Under the pieces are notes generated by a model. It did not search any database. It worked only from the letters and a program-made list of their open reading frames with translations, and had not been told where the DNA came from. DNA of 64,000 nucleotides from Canibacter zhoujuaniae. GTDB lineage: Bacteria > Actinomycetota > Actinomycetes > Actinomycetales > Microbacteriaceae. The stretch is from the NCBI RefSeq assembly GCF_011752015.1, contig NZ_JAAIKA010000002.1, positions 248,001-312,000 on the forward strand, in the 5' to 3' direction. Below, piece by piece: positions 26,727-36,306 of the stretch. Position numbers and translations under genes: made by a program. Position 1 is the first letter of the stretch, and every line of letters starts with the position of its first letter.

Positions 26727-27569
26727 ATGGTTTTTGAATTTCCACAGATTGCGCTGCGCTCGGGAGACGCGCTGGATCGTTTTGGGGTTGGAACGTACAA
26801 ACTTGAAAACGATGAGGCTGAACGGATAGTTGCTGCGGCCATCGAGCTGGGATATCGTCACATCGACACCGCGAAACTCTACCGCAATGAAGAGGGTGTC
26901 GGGCGTGCTGTAAAGCAGGCAATAGACGCCGGAAAAGTGCAGCGGGAAGAGCTGTTTATAACCAGCAAACTCTGGCATGACGACCATTTGCAGGCTGAAA
27001 AAGCTCTCGAGGGTAGCTTGGAACGAGCCGGGCTTGACTATCTAGATCTATTCTTGATTCACTGGCCGACACCTAAACGAGGCACCGCCCCAACAGCCTG
27101 GAAGGGGCTGATTAGGGCTCAAGAGCGGGGCCTTGTGCGCAACATCGGTGTGTCGAATTTTGAGATTTTGCATCTAGAGCAAATCATTTCAGAAACCGGC
27201 ATTGTGCCCGCGGTAAATCAGATCGAGCTGCATCCGCACCACCAACGGCGAGAGCTGGTGGATTACTGTCGCGCACTTGGAATTGTGGTGGAAGCCTGGA
27301 GCCCACTAGCGCGCGGTCGGGCAACACTGCTGCAGGATTCCGCGGTGACCGCAGCGGCTAACGCTCACGGCAAAACACCCGCACAAATTGTGTTGCGGTG
27401 GCATGTGCAGCATGATTTTGTTGTTTTTCCAAAAACACGCAGCGTGGAGCGACTCAAAGAGAACGCTGCCATCTTTGACTTTGAACTCACAACAGCTGAG
27501 ATGACTGCGCTCGATGCCTTAGAGCGGGCTGAAGCCAGCGGATCAAACCCGTTTGAGATGAACGGTTAA
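26727..27569 (+). CDS. Aldo/keto reductase
   Basis: A 280-residue NADPH-dependent carbonyl reductase. The catalytic tetrad is D47, Y52, K81 and H112, seen in H-I-D-T-A-x-L-Y, T-S-K-L-W and L-I-H-W-P. The P-K-T-R-S near residue 240 matches the family's 2'-phosphate-binding loop. It belongs to the group containing 2,5-diketo-D-gluconate reductases; the physiological substrate is unknown. Confidence 0.93.
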   Translation: MVFEFPQIALRSGDALDRFGVGTYKLENDEAERIVAAAIELGYRHIDTAKLYRNEEGVGRAVKQAIDAGKVQREELFITSKLWHDDHLQAEKALEGSLERAGLDYLDLFLIHWPTPKRGTAPTAWKGLIRAQERGLVRNIGVSNFEILHLEQIISETGIVPAVNQIELHPHHQRRELVDYCRALGIVVEAWSPLARGRATLLQDSAVTAAANAHGKTPAQIVLRWHVQHDFVVFPKTRSVERLKENAAIFDFELTTAEMTALDALERAEASGSNPFEMNG

Positions 27570-27591
27570 CGCAGAGATGTGAGGCAGGTAA

Positions 27592-29064
<1,473 letters not shown>

Positions 29065-29088
29065 GCAAACAGAAGGTTAGAAAAGTCT

Positions 29089-29125
29089 AGCGGGGCGCCC
29101 CATCTCTGGGAGCCCCGCTATTTTT
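29089..29125 (+). terminator. Rho-independent terminator of argG
   Basis: AGCGGGGC (29089-29096) pairs with GCCCCGCT (29112-29119), extended by an inner CCCA/TGGG, and is followed by ATTTTTG. Confidence 0.92.
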
Positions 29126-29137
29126 GTTAGCGACTGG

Positions 29138-29389
29138 TTATGCGTGTGCGCGTCGCGCTCTTGCCGCGCGGCGCTTCAGTGCACGACGCTCATCTTCGCT
29201 GAGCCCGCCCCAGACGCCGTGATCCTGATTTGAATCCATTGCGTATTGCAGGCACTGGTCTGTTACTTTGCAGCTCGCACACACTGATTTTGCTCGCTCG
29301 ATCTGCTCGAGAGCCGGGCCAGTGTTGCCCACCGGGAAAAAAATCTCGGGGTCTACGGTGAGGCAAGCCGCTTTCTCACGCCAAGTCAT
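29138..29389 (-). CDS. whiB1: WhiB-family regulator, WhiB1 type
   Basis: An 83-residue iron-sulfur transcription factor specific to actinobacteria. Four cluster cysteines are present (C9, C37, C40, C46), followed by the G-V-W-G-G turn at 58-62 and the basic E-R-R-A-L-K-R-R tail that binds DNA. The start M-T-W-R-E-K-A, the F-F-P-V-G-N-T-G-P-A stretch and the length match WhiB1, the essential nitric-oxide-sensing member that contacts the main sigma factor. The ATG at 29389 is preceded by AAGGAAGG; an upstream in-frame ATG adds 18 residues without support. Confidence 0.9.
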   Translation of the reverse strand: MTWREKAACLTVDPEIFFPVGNTGPALEQIERAKSVCASCKVTDQCLQYAMDSNQDHGVWGGLSEDERRALKRRAARARRAHA

Positions 29390-29527
29390 TGCTGACGCCC
29401 CTTCCTTGCGCACTGTTTTTGCGCTGTGTGTAATACGTGGCATCTGGTTGTGACACCACAGACTAAAATGGTGGCATAGTTATTGGGGCTTATCAAGCAT
29501 TTTTTATTTCTGAAGAGTTAGGCAAAG

Positions 29528-29944
29528 TTGATCAAATCAACATCTGATGATGTGGCGGCTACCCGTATTTTCTGGCTTGGTTTGCGCGCTATTCTGCTGC
29601 TCGAAGTGCTCCTTGCATTCGGGCTCGTCTATCGCGTCGCCCGTGGAGCTTTGGCAGCTCATAACGAGCCCTATCACGATCTAATTCTGCTACTGATAAT
29701 GGCGATTCTCTGCCTCGGTTGGGCTCTCACCGCGCTTGCCGGCGCGTGGCGTGCCAAGCCTTGGTCTCGCGCACTCAGCCTAACTCTGCAGGTGGGTGTG
29801 TTTGCGGTTGCGGTCAGCCTTTTTCAAGGCCTGTTTGGTCAGCAGTTGGTGCTCGCCTGGGCGCTTGTAGCAATCTCAATCGGCGGTTTTATTTGTGCGC
29901 TTAAGGCTCGCCCCAACCTCGAGACAGAGCCGTCACAGGAGTGA
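29528..29944 (+). CDS. Small four-helix membrane protein
   Basis: A 138-residue protein with about four membrane helices (roughly 17-37, 50-70, 83-103, 107-125) and a short acidic tail. No family was recognised. The TTG start is the only one near the open frame's 5' end and has only a weak GAAGAG about 10 nt upstream. It is divergent from whiB and convergent with bcp. Confidence 0.65.
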   Translation: MIKSTSDDVAATRIFWLGLRAILLLEVLLAFGLVYRVARGALAAHNEPYHDLILLLIMAILCLGWALTALAGAWRAKPWSRALSLTLQVGVFAVAVSLFQGLFGQQLVLAWALVAISIGGFICALKARPNLETEPSQE

Positions 29945-29970
29945 ATGACGTCTTGCCGGCCTCTCGTGCG

Positions 29971-30441
29971 CTAGGCAGCCTCTAGCAGCTTCACTATCCG
30001 CGCAACATGACCGGTTGCTTTCACATTGCGCAGAGCGTGCTCAATAACCCAGTTTTGGTCAATCACAAATGTTGAGCGGATAACCCCTTCGACAAGTTTC
30101 CCGTAGAGTTTCTTCGGGCCGTATGCGCCAAGTTTGCGGTGCAGTTCAAGCTGCGGGTCGCTGAGCAGGGGATAGTTCAAACTGTCACGCTCACTAAACT
30201 TCAGATGCTTCTCAACTGCGTCTTTAGAGAGACCAATCACGCGGTAACCCAAAGCCTCTAAATGGGCTGTATTATCGCGAAAATCGCAGGCTTCTTTTGT
30301 GCAACCGGGCGTCATTGCGCCTGGGTAAACAAACAAAACAGTTTTTTGCCCGCGTAAATCTTTGGAGTTAACGAGGTTACCGTGCTGATCCAGCAGCTCA
30401 AATTCTGGGGCTGCATCGCCGGTGGTAAGTTCGGTGCTCAT
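29971..30441 (-). CDS. bcp: Thiol peroxidase, Bcp/PrxQ type
   Basis: A 156-residue peroxiredoxin that reduces peroxides with thioredoxin-type donors. Peroxidatic Cys47 lies in T-P-G-C-T and the resolving Cys52 five residues later, both in E-A-C-D-F-R-D, as in atypical two-Cys PrxQ enzymes. I chose the ATG at 30441, which has AGGAAA upstream; an earlier ATG adds 16 basic residues with no ribosome site. It follows rsgA by 56 bases on the same strand. Confidence 0.94.
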   Translation of the reverse strand: MSTELTTGDAAPEFELLDQHGNLVNSKDLRGQKTVLFVYPGAMTPGCTKEACDFRDNTAHLEALGYRVIGLSKDAVEKHLKFSERDSLNYPLLSDPQLELHRKLGAYGPKKLYGKLVEGVIRSTFVIDQNWVIEHALRNVKATGHVARIVKLLEAA

Positions 30442-30497
30442 ATTTTTCCTTTCGGATCTTCGCCGCAGCCGCATATTGCCGGCCCTCACCCGAAAAA

Positions 30498-31547
30498 CTA
30501 CTGCCGGTCTGGTGCATCTGCGGTGGCTAACAGCCTTCGCAACGAGTCTAGACGGCTTCGCTGAGAATCACTGAGCTCCCCCTGCTGGGCGCGCAGGTTG
30601 AGCTCACAGTCTGGCGTGGTGGCGCTGTGATCGCAGCCGCGTGGACACTCAGCGACTATCTCGGCTAAATCTGCGAACCCGGCAATAACCGAAGCAGCGC
30701 TGACGTGCCCGAGCCCAAACGAGCGCACACCGGGGGTGTCAATAACCCACGCTGATTTGGTTTTTTCGCCCCGCAGTCTGAGCGCAACAGAGGAGCTTGA
30801 AGTGTGGCGGCCCCGGCCGGTAACCGAATTGACGTGCCCGGTAGCGCGGTTAGCGTCGGGCACCAGAGCGTTAATGAGAGTTGATTTTCCAACCCCCGAA
30901 TGACCTATGAAAACTGTGGTCTCACCGGCGAGCTGCTTTTGCAATTGGGCAATTGGCCAGTCGTTATAGGCAGAGAAGAAAACAGGCACATCGAGAGCGC
31001 GGAAGTGTGCTAGAAACACGCTGGGGTCTGCAATGTCTGTTTTGGTGACGCAGATAAGCGGGCGAATTCCGGCATCGTAGGCGGCAACGAGTGAGCGATC
31101 TACCAGCCCAACCCGTGGCTCAGGGTTAGCGGCTGCAACCACGATTAACATCTGGGTGGCGTTTGCAACCATCACGCGCTCAATACGGTCTGTGTCATCT
31201 GCGCTGCGGCGCAGCAGCGTTGTGCGTTCTGCGACACTCACGATACGCCCAAGAGTGCCAGCAGCACCACTCGTATCACCGGCCACCCGCACCAGGTCGC
31301 CGATGACGATAGCGGTTTTACGCAGCTCACTCGCGCGGGCGCAGAGCACTGTGCGTTCGGATCCGGAGTCGGCGTCAATTATTACCGTGTAGCGCCCGCG
31401 ATCCACCCCGATAACCATGCCCACAGGAGCTGAGCTGTAATCCGGGCGCTGCTTTGAACGCGGTCTGTTTGCTTTTGGATTGGGGCGCACTCGCACCCGG
31501 TCGCCGTAGTCAGCGTAGCGCTCGTAGCTGTCTAAATGGCGGTTCAT
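30498..31547 (-). CDS. rsgA: Ribosome small-subunit GTPase RsgA
   Basis: Circularly permuted GTPase that acts late in 30S assembly. An OB-fold precedes the GTPase: T-K-T-D (G4) near residue 168 comes before the P-loop G-H-S-G-V-G-K-S-T near 219 and D-T-P-G near 272, the RsgA order. A C-terminal zinc motif C-P-R-G-C-D-H-S-A-T-T-P-D-C supplies three Cys and one His. The start overlaps the stop of aroA by ATGA, a pairing common in actinobacteria. Confidence 0.95.
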   Translation of the reverse strand: MNRHLDSYERYADYGDRVRVRPNPKANRPRSKQRPDYSSAPVGMVIGVDRGRYTVIIDADSGSERTVLCARASELRKTAIVIGDLVRVAGDTSGAAGTLGRIVSVAERTTLLRRSADDTDRIERVMVANATQMLIVVAAANPEPRVGLVDRSLVAAYDAGIRPLICVTKTDIADPSVFLAHFRALDVPVFFSAYNDWPIAQLQKQLAGETTVFIGHSGVGKSTLINALVPDANRATGHVNSVTGRGRHTSSSSVALRLRGEKTKSAWVIDTPGVRSFGLGHVSAASVIAGFADLAEIVAECPRGCDHSATTPDCELNLRAQQGELSDSQRSRLDSLRRLLATADAPDRQ

Positions 31548-32878
31548 TCACACCCCAGAGCCCTGGCCCACATGCCAATAAAATCAGGCATAGTTTTAGA
31601 GGTGCAGGCGATATCGTCGATTTCGACACCCGGCACCCGCAAACCGATGAGTGCGCCTGTTGTGGCCATGCGGTGATCAGCGTATGCGCGCCACAACCCG
31701 CCGTGCAACTGCGCCGGGCGCACCTCAATGCCATCTGGTAGCTCGCGAGCGTCACCGCCGAGATTATTAATTTCAGCAACTAGGGCTGCGATGCGATCTG
31801 TCTCATGGTGTCGAATATGACCGATGCCGGTTATCTGACTCGGTTCGTCTGCGAGGGCTGCGAGACCAACCAGCGCCGGCGCTAGCTCACCCGCCTCGGG
31901 GATGTGCAGTTGCACGCCGTTGATCTTGCCATCCGGCTGCCCGGTGACGGTGAGCTTGTCTTCGGTCTTGGTGACGGTTGCGCCGAAGTGTGTCAGTAAA
32001 CTGCGCAGCTGATCACCCACTTGGGTTGTTGTGTGTGGCCATAGCGGCACAGTCACAGACCCGCCGGTGACAAGTGCCGCAGCGAGAAACGGGGCGGCGT
32101 TTGATAGATCCGGCTCAATTGTGACGGTTCTTGCTGCTATCGGCCCTGGCTCTGCAACCCACACCCCTGCTTCTGGAGAGTATGCCTTAACCCCGCGTGC
32201 TGTAAGCGTTTCCAGAGTCATCTCAATGTGCGGAATGCTCGGCAGATGCTCACCCGTGTGAACAACGTGCACCCCCTCTTCAAAGCGGGCAGCCGCGAGC
32301 AGCAAACCCGACACAAACTGACTCGAGAGTGAGGCGTCGAGACTGACCCGACCGCCCGACACAGACCCAAATCCGTGCACGGTGAATGGCAGCGCGCCCC
32401 GCCCGTCATCGTTAATATCAACACCAACCTGTCTGAGGGCGTCTAGCACCGGCCCCATTGGGCGTTTGCGTGCGTATGGATCGCCGTCAAACCCTGTCGG
32501 GCCCAGGGCGAGCGCGGCAACTGCAGGCAGGAAACGCATCACAGTTCCCGCCAGACCGCAGTCAATTGTGCCTGATCCTGTCAGCTCTTGCGCTGGTGTG
32601 ACGCGCAGCTGCTCAATCTCGCCGACCGTCTCGCTCTCAAACACAGTGCCGAGGGTCGTAAGGCCGTTAATCATGAGATTCGTGTCGCGTGACCTAAGTG
32701 GCGCGACTATTGTGCTCGTGTCGTTTGCGAGCGCCGCAAGCACCAGCTCTCTGTTTGTAAGCGATTTTGAACCGGGCAGGGGAACAAACGCGTTTATCGG
32801 GTGTATCGGCGTGGGAGCAGCCCAGGGCACCACACGTTCAGCCGCCACCGACTGCGCATTATTTCTTGCAACAAACAT
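31544..32878 (-). CDS. aroA: 5-enolpyruvylshikimate-3-phosphate synthase
   Basis: Sixth shikimate-pathway enzyme, transferring the enolpyruvyl group of PEP to shikimate-3-phosphate. The substrate loop P-G-S-K-S-L-T-N-R lies near residue 36, G-L-A-G-T-V-M-R-F near 107, and R-K-R-P-M near 133; Y-A-D-H-R-M-A near the end is also typical. The 444-residue length is usual. The G-x-A-G-T segment has Leu-Ala where E. coli has N-A, as in other actinobacterial forms. The ATG appears leaderless. Confidence 0.95.
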   Translation of the reverse strand: MFVARNNAQSVAAERVVPWAAPTPIHPINAFVPLPGSKSLTNRELVLAALANDTSTIVAPLRSRDTNLMINGLTTLGTVFESETVGEIEQLRVTPAQELTGSGTIDCGLAGTVMRFLPAVAALALGPTGFDGDPYARKRPMGPVLDALRQVGVDINDDGRGALPFTVHGFGSVSGGRVSLDASLSSQFVSGLLLAAARFEEGVHVVHTGEHLPSIPHIEMTLETLTARGVKAYSPEAGVWVAEPGPIAARTVTIEPDLSNAAPFLAAALVTGGSVTVPLWPHTTTQVGDQLRSLLTHFGATVTKTEDKLTVTGQPDGKINGVQLHIPEAGELAPALVGLAALADEPSQITGIGHIRHHETDRIAALVAEINNLGGDARELPDGIEVRPAQLHGGLWRAYADHRMATTGALIGLRVPGVEIDDIACTSKTMPDFIGMWARALGCE

Positions 32879-32885
32879 CGCTTCT

Positions 32886-32891
32886 AGCCTA
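32886..32891 (-). promoter_or_regulatory. -10 box of aroA, leaderless type
   Basis: TAGGCT on the minus strand ends 7 nt before the ATG at 32878. No ribosome site is present. Confidence 0.5.
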
Positions 32892-32907
32892 CTGGCATCC
32901 GCTATTT

Positions 32908-32922
32908 CTTGTTTTAAACAAG
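32908..32922. promoter_or_regulatory. Perfect palindrome CTTGTTTTAAACAAG
   Basis: Seven-base arms flank one central base in the gap between divergent aroA and sigR. It overlaps the expected -35 position of aroA and lies 17 bases before the SigR-type promoter. Confidence 0.45.
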
Positions 32923-32938
32923 CAGCAGCTAGAGCGGT

Positions 32939-32965
32939 GGGAATAAGCGGTTATTGCGCACAGTT
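32939..32965 (+). promoter_or_regulatory. SigR-consensus promoter upstream of sigR
   Basis: GGGAAT at 32939-32944, then exactly 18 bases, then GTT at 32963-32965. This is the published Streptomyces SigR consensus GGAAT-N18-GTT. Transcription would begin near 32972, about 95 bases before the short start codon. Confidence 0.65.
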
Positions 32966-33053
32966 GCACTAGGTGTGAGGTTAAAAAAGAGGCGAGTGTC
33001 AGAGGCTGCGACAGCAGCTGACGATTCCAACCTAACGTTGCTAGATCTGCAAC

Positions 33054-33059
33054 TAGAAT
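33054..33059 (+). promoter_or_regulatory. Housekeeping -10 box just before sigR
   Basis: TAGAAT ends 8 nt before the ATG at 33068 and would give a leaderless or nearly leaderless mRNA for the short form. Confidence 0.5.
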
Positions 33060-33067
33060 TGTCGGTA

Positions 33068-33649
33068 ATGAGCGCACAAACTAGTGAAGAACTGTTTATT
33101 GAGCAGGCGATGCCTTATCTGGATCAGTTATACGCTGCAGCAATGCGTATGACGCGCAATAAACATGATGCGGAAGACCTCGTGCAGGAAACCTTTATGA
33201 AGGCGTTTACCGCTTTTGAGAGGTTTCAGCAGGGCACAAACATGAAGGCCTGGCTGTATCGGATCCTCACTAATTCTTATATAAATCGCTATCGTAAAGC
33301 GCAGCGTGAGCCTAGACTTGGTGCCACAGATGAGATGGCGGATTGGCAGCTCGGTGACGCAGAATCAATGACCGCATCCAACGCGCGCTCAGCAGAGGCA
33401 GAGGCGTTAGATAAGATTCCTGCGCCGGTGGTGAGCAAAGCGCTGGGAGAGTTAAAGCCAGATTTTCGAATGGTTGTTTTGCTCACAGACGTCGAGGGTT
33501 TCAGCTATCGCGAAATTGCTGAGATGCTCAACGTCCCGATCGGTACGGTGATGAGTCGCTTGCATCGTGCGCGCAAACAATTGCGGGAGATGCTGCACGA
33601 TTACGCCGTTGCAGAAGGCATTATTACCAAAACACAGGAGCAGGCATGA
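33068..33649 (+). CDS. sigR: ECF sigma factor SigR/SigH, thiol-stress type
   Basis: A 193-residue sigma factor that directs the disulfide-stress regulon (thioredoxin and mycothiol systems in relatives). Region 2 has [10 protein letters not shown] near residue 34 and [13 protein letters not shown] near 58; region 4 has [19 protein letters not shown] near 147. It is followed with a 4-base overlap by its zinc anti-sigma gene. The frame remains open upstream: in-frame GTGs at 32996 (AAGAGG 3-4 nt before) and 32975 would add 24 or 31 residues, as in the SigR-prime isoform of Streptomyces. Confidence 0.93.
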   Translation: MSAQTSEELFIEQAMPYLDQLYAAAMRMTRNKHDAEDLVQETFMKAFTAFERFQQGTNMKAWLYRILTNSYINRYRKAQREPRLGATDEMADWQLGDAESMTASNARSAEAEALDKIPAPVVSKALGELKPDFRMVVLLTDVEGFSYREIAEMLNVPIGTVMSRLHRARKQLREMLHDYAVAEGIITKTQEQA

Positions 33650-33909
33650 CTAACACAGTAAATGAACAGATAGATCCCTGTGATTGCGCTACCTTGCGCT
33701 CTAAAGTTGAAGAGCTTGTGCACGGCGAACTGGACGCTCAGGAGCAGCAAACGCTGAGAGCGCACATAGACGGCTGTGATGGCTGTAAAAGCATTGAAGA
33801 CACCCTGCACCGTTTGACGAAAGCTGTGCAGCGTGCCTGTAAGGAACAGGCACCTGAAAGTCTGCGGGAAGTGATTATGCAGCAGCTGCGGAGCAACCAC
33901 ACAAACTAA
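33646..33909 (+). CDS. rsrA: Zinc-dependent anti-sigma factor RsrA
   Basis: An 87-residue ZAS-family anti-sigma protein that holds SigR in the reduced state and releases it on disulfide formation. The zinc motif H40-x3-C44-x2-C47 is complete, with C12 (and C14) upstream where the redox-active N-terminal cysteine lies in RsrA. Its ATG overlaps the sigR stop. The downstream ABC operon is convergent. Confidence 0.93.
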   Translation: MTNTVNEQIDPCDCATLRSKVEELVHGELDAQEQQTLRAHIDGCDGCKSIEDTLHRLTKAVQRACKEQAPESLREVIMQQLRSNHTN

Positions 33910-33931
33910 GTTTTGTAAGTCCCAACCGCTC

Positions 33932-34642
33932 TTAAGCAGGTAGCGCTGTGTCCTGCGTGATTTCACCGTTTCGCAACTCGATTAACCGGGTTGCAAGGTT
34001 TGGGACGATAGTTAGGTCATGGGTCACCGTGATCAGGGTTAGTTCACGGCTAGCTACCACGTCAAGCAGAGTTGCCACAAACCGCTGCCGTGCAAGCACA
34101 TCAAGTGCGCTGACAGGCTCATCGGCGACCAAAGTTGTTGGATCGGTGATGAGAGCGCGTGCGATTGCGATACGCTGTCGCTGACCGCCAGAAAATTCGT
34201 GCGGATAGCGGTTAATGCTGTCTTCAGAGAGCGCTAGCTCTTGCAGCAGCTCTAGCGTTCTTGCCCGAACTGCAGGACGCGCCCGGTGTCGTGCACGAAA
34301 CGAGAGGTGCGCTGTGGCGGTTTCCCAGAGCGAAGATTCAACGGTGAGCAGCGGGTTGAAGCTGGATTGCGGATCTTGCGCAATAAACCCGGTCTCCCGG
34401 CGCACCCTTTGGCCGCTCGCACGCGATCTGCCAACAGACTCACCACGGTAGAGCACCGTCCCTGCAGTTGGCTGCTCTATTCCCACTAGGCAGCGCAAGA
34501 GGGTTGTTTTACCTGAGCCTGAGGGGCCAACAATTGCGAGACGCTCACCGGGCTCAACCGTTAGCGAGACGTTTCGCAGCGCAGGCTTTTTGCTACCGTA
34601 ATCAACGGTTAGATTTTTCACCTCAAAGAGTGGTTCGCTCAC
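33932..34642 (-). CDS. Peptide-type ABC transporter ATPase, second
   Basis: A 236-residue nucleotide-binding subunit of the Opp/Dpp class, last gene of the four-gene operon. Walker A G-P-S-G-S-G-K-T-T lies near residue 37, the signature F-S-G-G-Q-R-Q-R near 145, and Walker B L-V-A-D-E-P-V-S-A-L-D near 170. It lacks the long C-terminal extension seen in many OppF proteins. It overlaps the upstream fusion gene by ATGA and should pair with that protein's ATPase domain. Confidence 0.92.
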   Translation of the reverse strand: MSEPLFEVKNLTVDYGSKKPALRNVSLTVEPGERLAIVGPSGSGKTTLLRCLVGIEQPTAGTVLYRGESVGRSRASGQRVRRETGFIAQDPQSSFNPLLTVESSLWETATAHLSFRARHRARPAVRARTLELLQELALSEDSINRYPHEFSGGQRQRIAIARALITDPTTLVADEPVSALDVLARQRFVATLLDVVASRELTLITVTHDLTIVPNLATRLIELRNGEITQDTALPA

Positions 34643-36306
34643 ACTCTCTCCTCTCGAGTGCTCGCGCCAAGCAGGGCCTTAGTGGTGGCGTGTTTTGGAT
34701 TAGCAAATATTTCTGCCACCGATCCGTCTTCAACAAGATAGCCGTGGTCAATCACAAGCACACGATCAACGAGATCGCGCACCTGCGTTAGGTCGTGGCT
34801 GATGAAAATCAGCGCGCGCTCGTTAGTGCCGGTGAGTTCTCCCAGCAGCCTCAGAATCTGTTGCCGCATGTCATGATCGAGCGCGCTTGTCACTTCGTCT
34901 GCGATAACCAGTTTCGGATTCGCGCTGAGGGCGGCGGCGATCGCTGCGCGCTGTCGCTGCCCACCCGAAACCTGATGCGGATACCGTGTTAGCAGCTCTG
35001 GCTCGAGGCCGACCCGCTCTGCGAGTAGCTGCGCCTGCTCCCGTCTTGCTGCCCTGCTTAGCTGAAAGTGGTGATTGAGAGCGGCCGTCATCTGCTTCCA
35101 GAGCTGTTGCAGCGGGTTGAGAGCTGTTTTAGGCTCTTGGAAAACGTAAGATATTTCAGCGCCTCTGAGATTTGCTGCGGCCTCTTCCGTTAGCCCGAGG
35201 ATGGCCTCTCCCGCATAGTCGATGCTGCCGCTGGGTGTGAGTGCTGTTGGCAGCAACTGTGCGATTGCCTGGGCGGTGAGTGTTTTGCCAGATCCAGAAC
35301 GGCCGATAATGCCGATCCGCTCACCCTGGTGCACAGCGAAACTAATTTTGTGCAGGAGCTCAGCGCCATCGCTGTCTGTAATAGTCAGATCCTGCACAGT
35401 TAACAGAGGTTTTGTAGCTGCTGTCTGCTGCGGGTGGATAACAGCCCGCTGCGGGAGAGAAACCGGCGTCACTCGAGACCGTGAGCGGCGGCGCAGTCGG
35501 GGGTCGGCAAGCTGCCGCAGCGCGTCACCGAGCACGAAACAGGAGAGCGCAAACGCAGTCAGAGCAACACCCGGCACAGCCGCAGCTAGCGGATACACAC
35601 TCGCGGCCTGTTGCGTCTGCGCGAGCATCCGCCCCCAAGATGGTGTCGACTGCGGCACGCCAAACCCCAGATAGCTGAGACTGGATTCGGCGAGCACCGC
35701 CAAACCCATTGCGAGTGCTGTTTTTGTGATTAACACGGGTGTTGCGGGCAGCACGCAGTGGCGCCAGAAAATGCGCCACTCGCCAACACCGGAAAAACGA
35801 GCTGCGGTCACAAAGTCGCTGCTATACGCTTGTGCGAGCTCACCACGAATAACGCGGCTCAAACTGAATCCAAAACCAAAAATGAGCGCAGCGACCACGA
35901 TAATAACACTGTTTTTGAAAGTAGCTGCGAGCATCATCGCCAACAGCAGCGTCGGAAAGGCAATCAGCACATCAATAATGACGCTCGAGAGCTGTCTGGT
36001 GATGCGCGGGCCGCGCACGGTGAGCCCGGCAAGTAGCAAACTTAAGAGGGCGGATCCAGCTGCCGTGCACAGAGCAACGACAACAGTAACTTGGGCACCG
36101 GCAAGCAGTCCTGAGAGCAGATCCCGCCCGCTGCCGTCATTTCCGAGTGGGTGCGCAGCTGAGGGGCCGACCCAGAGGTTGTCAGGGTTAGCGAAGTTTG
36201 GCGGATACGGTGTCCAAAACAACGACAGTAAAGCGGCAAGCGCTGTCAGCGCGACAACCGCTAGAGCCAGCGGCGCAAACTTATTGATACGGTAGAGGCT
36301 CAGCAT
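34639..36306 (-). CDS. Fused peptide ABC permease (DppC type) and ATPase (DppD type)
   Basis: A 555-residue fusion. Residues 1-270 are a DppC-type permease with about six helices and the G-R-D-L-L-S-G-L and E-x-x-L-S-Y-L-G-F-G-V-P segments. After a basic linker, residues 300-555 are an ATPase: Walker A G-R-S-G-S-G-K-T near 334, signature V-S-G-G-Q-R-Q-R near 445, Walker B L-V-I-A-D-E-V-T-S-A-L-D near 464. There is no stop or frameshift between the domains, so the fusion is real in this sequence. Overlaps of one and four bases join it to both neighbours. Confidence 0.92.
   Translation of the reverse strand: MLSLYRINKFAPLALAVVALTALAALLSLFWTPYPPNFANPDNLWVGPSAAHPLGNDGSGRDLLSGLLAGAQVTVVVALCTAAGSALLSLLLAGLTVRGPRITRQLSSVIIDVLIAFPTLLLAMMLAATFKNSVIIVVAALIFGFGFSLSRVIRGELAQAYSSDFVTAARFSGVGEWRIFWRHCVLPATPVLITKTALAMGLAVLAESSLSYLGFGVPQSTPSWGRMLAQTQQAASVYPLAAAVPGVALTAFALSCFVLGDALRQLADPRLRRRSRSRVTPVSLPQRAVIHPQQTAATKPLLTVQDLTITDSDGAELLHKISFAVHQGERIGIIGRSGSGKTLTAQAIAQLLPTALTPSGSIDYAGEAILGLTEEAAANLRGAEISYVFQEPKTALNPLQQLWKQMTAALNHHFQLSRAARREQAQLLAERVGLEPELLTRYPHQVSGGQRQRAAIAAALSANPKLVIADEVTSALDHDMRQQILRLLGELTGTNERALIFISHDLTQVRDLVDRVLVIDHGYLVEDGSVAEIFANPKHATTKALLGASTREERV

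Noticed and set aside
26639-26842. Longer N-terminus for HrpA
   Set aside because: The 68 added residues overlap the divergent reductase promoter and gene and have no helicase-like pattern.
33910-33931. Terminator between rsrA and the ABC operon
   Set aside because: The 22-base gap holds no stable hairpin.
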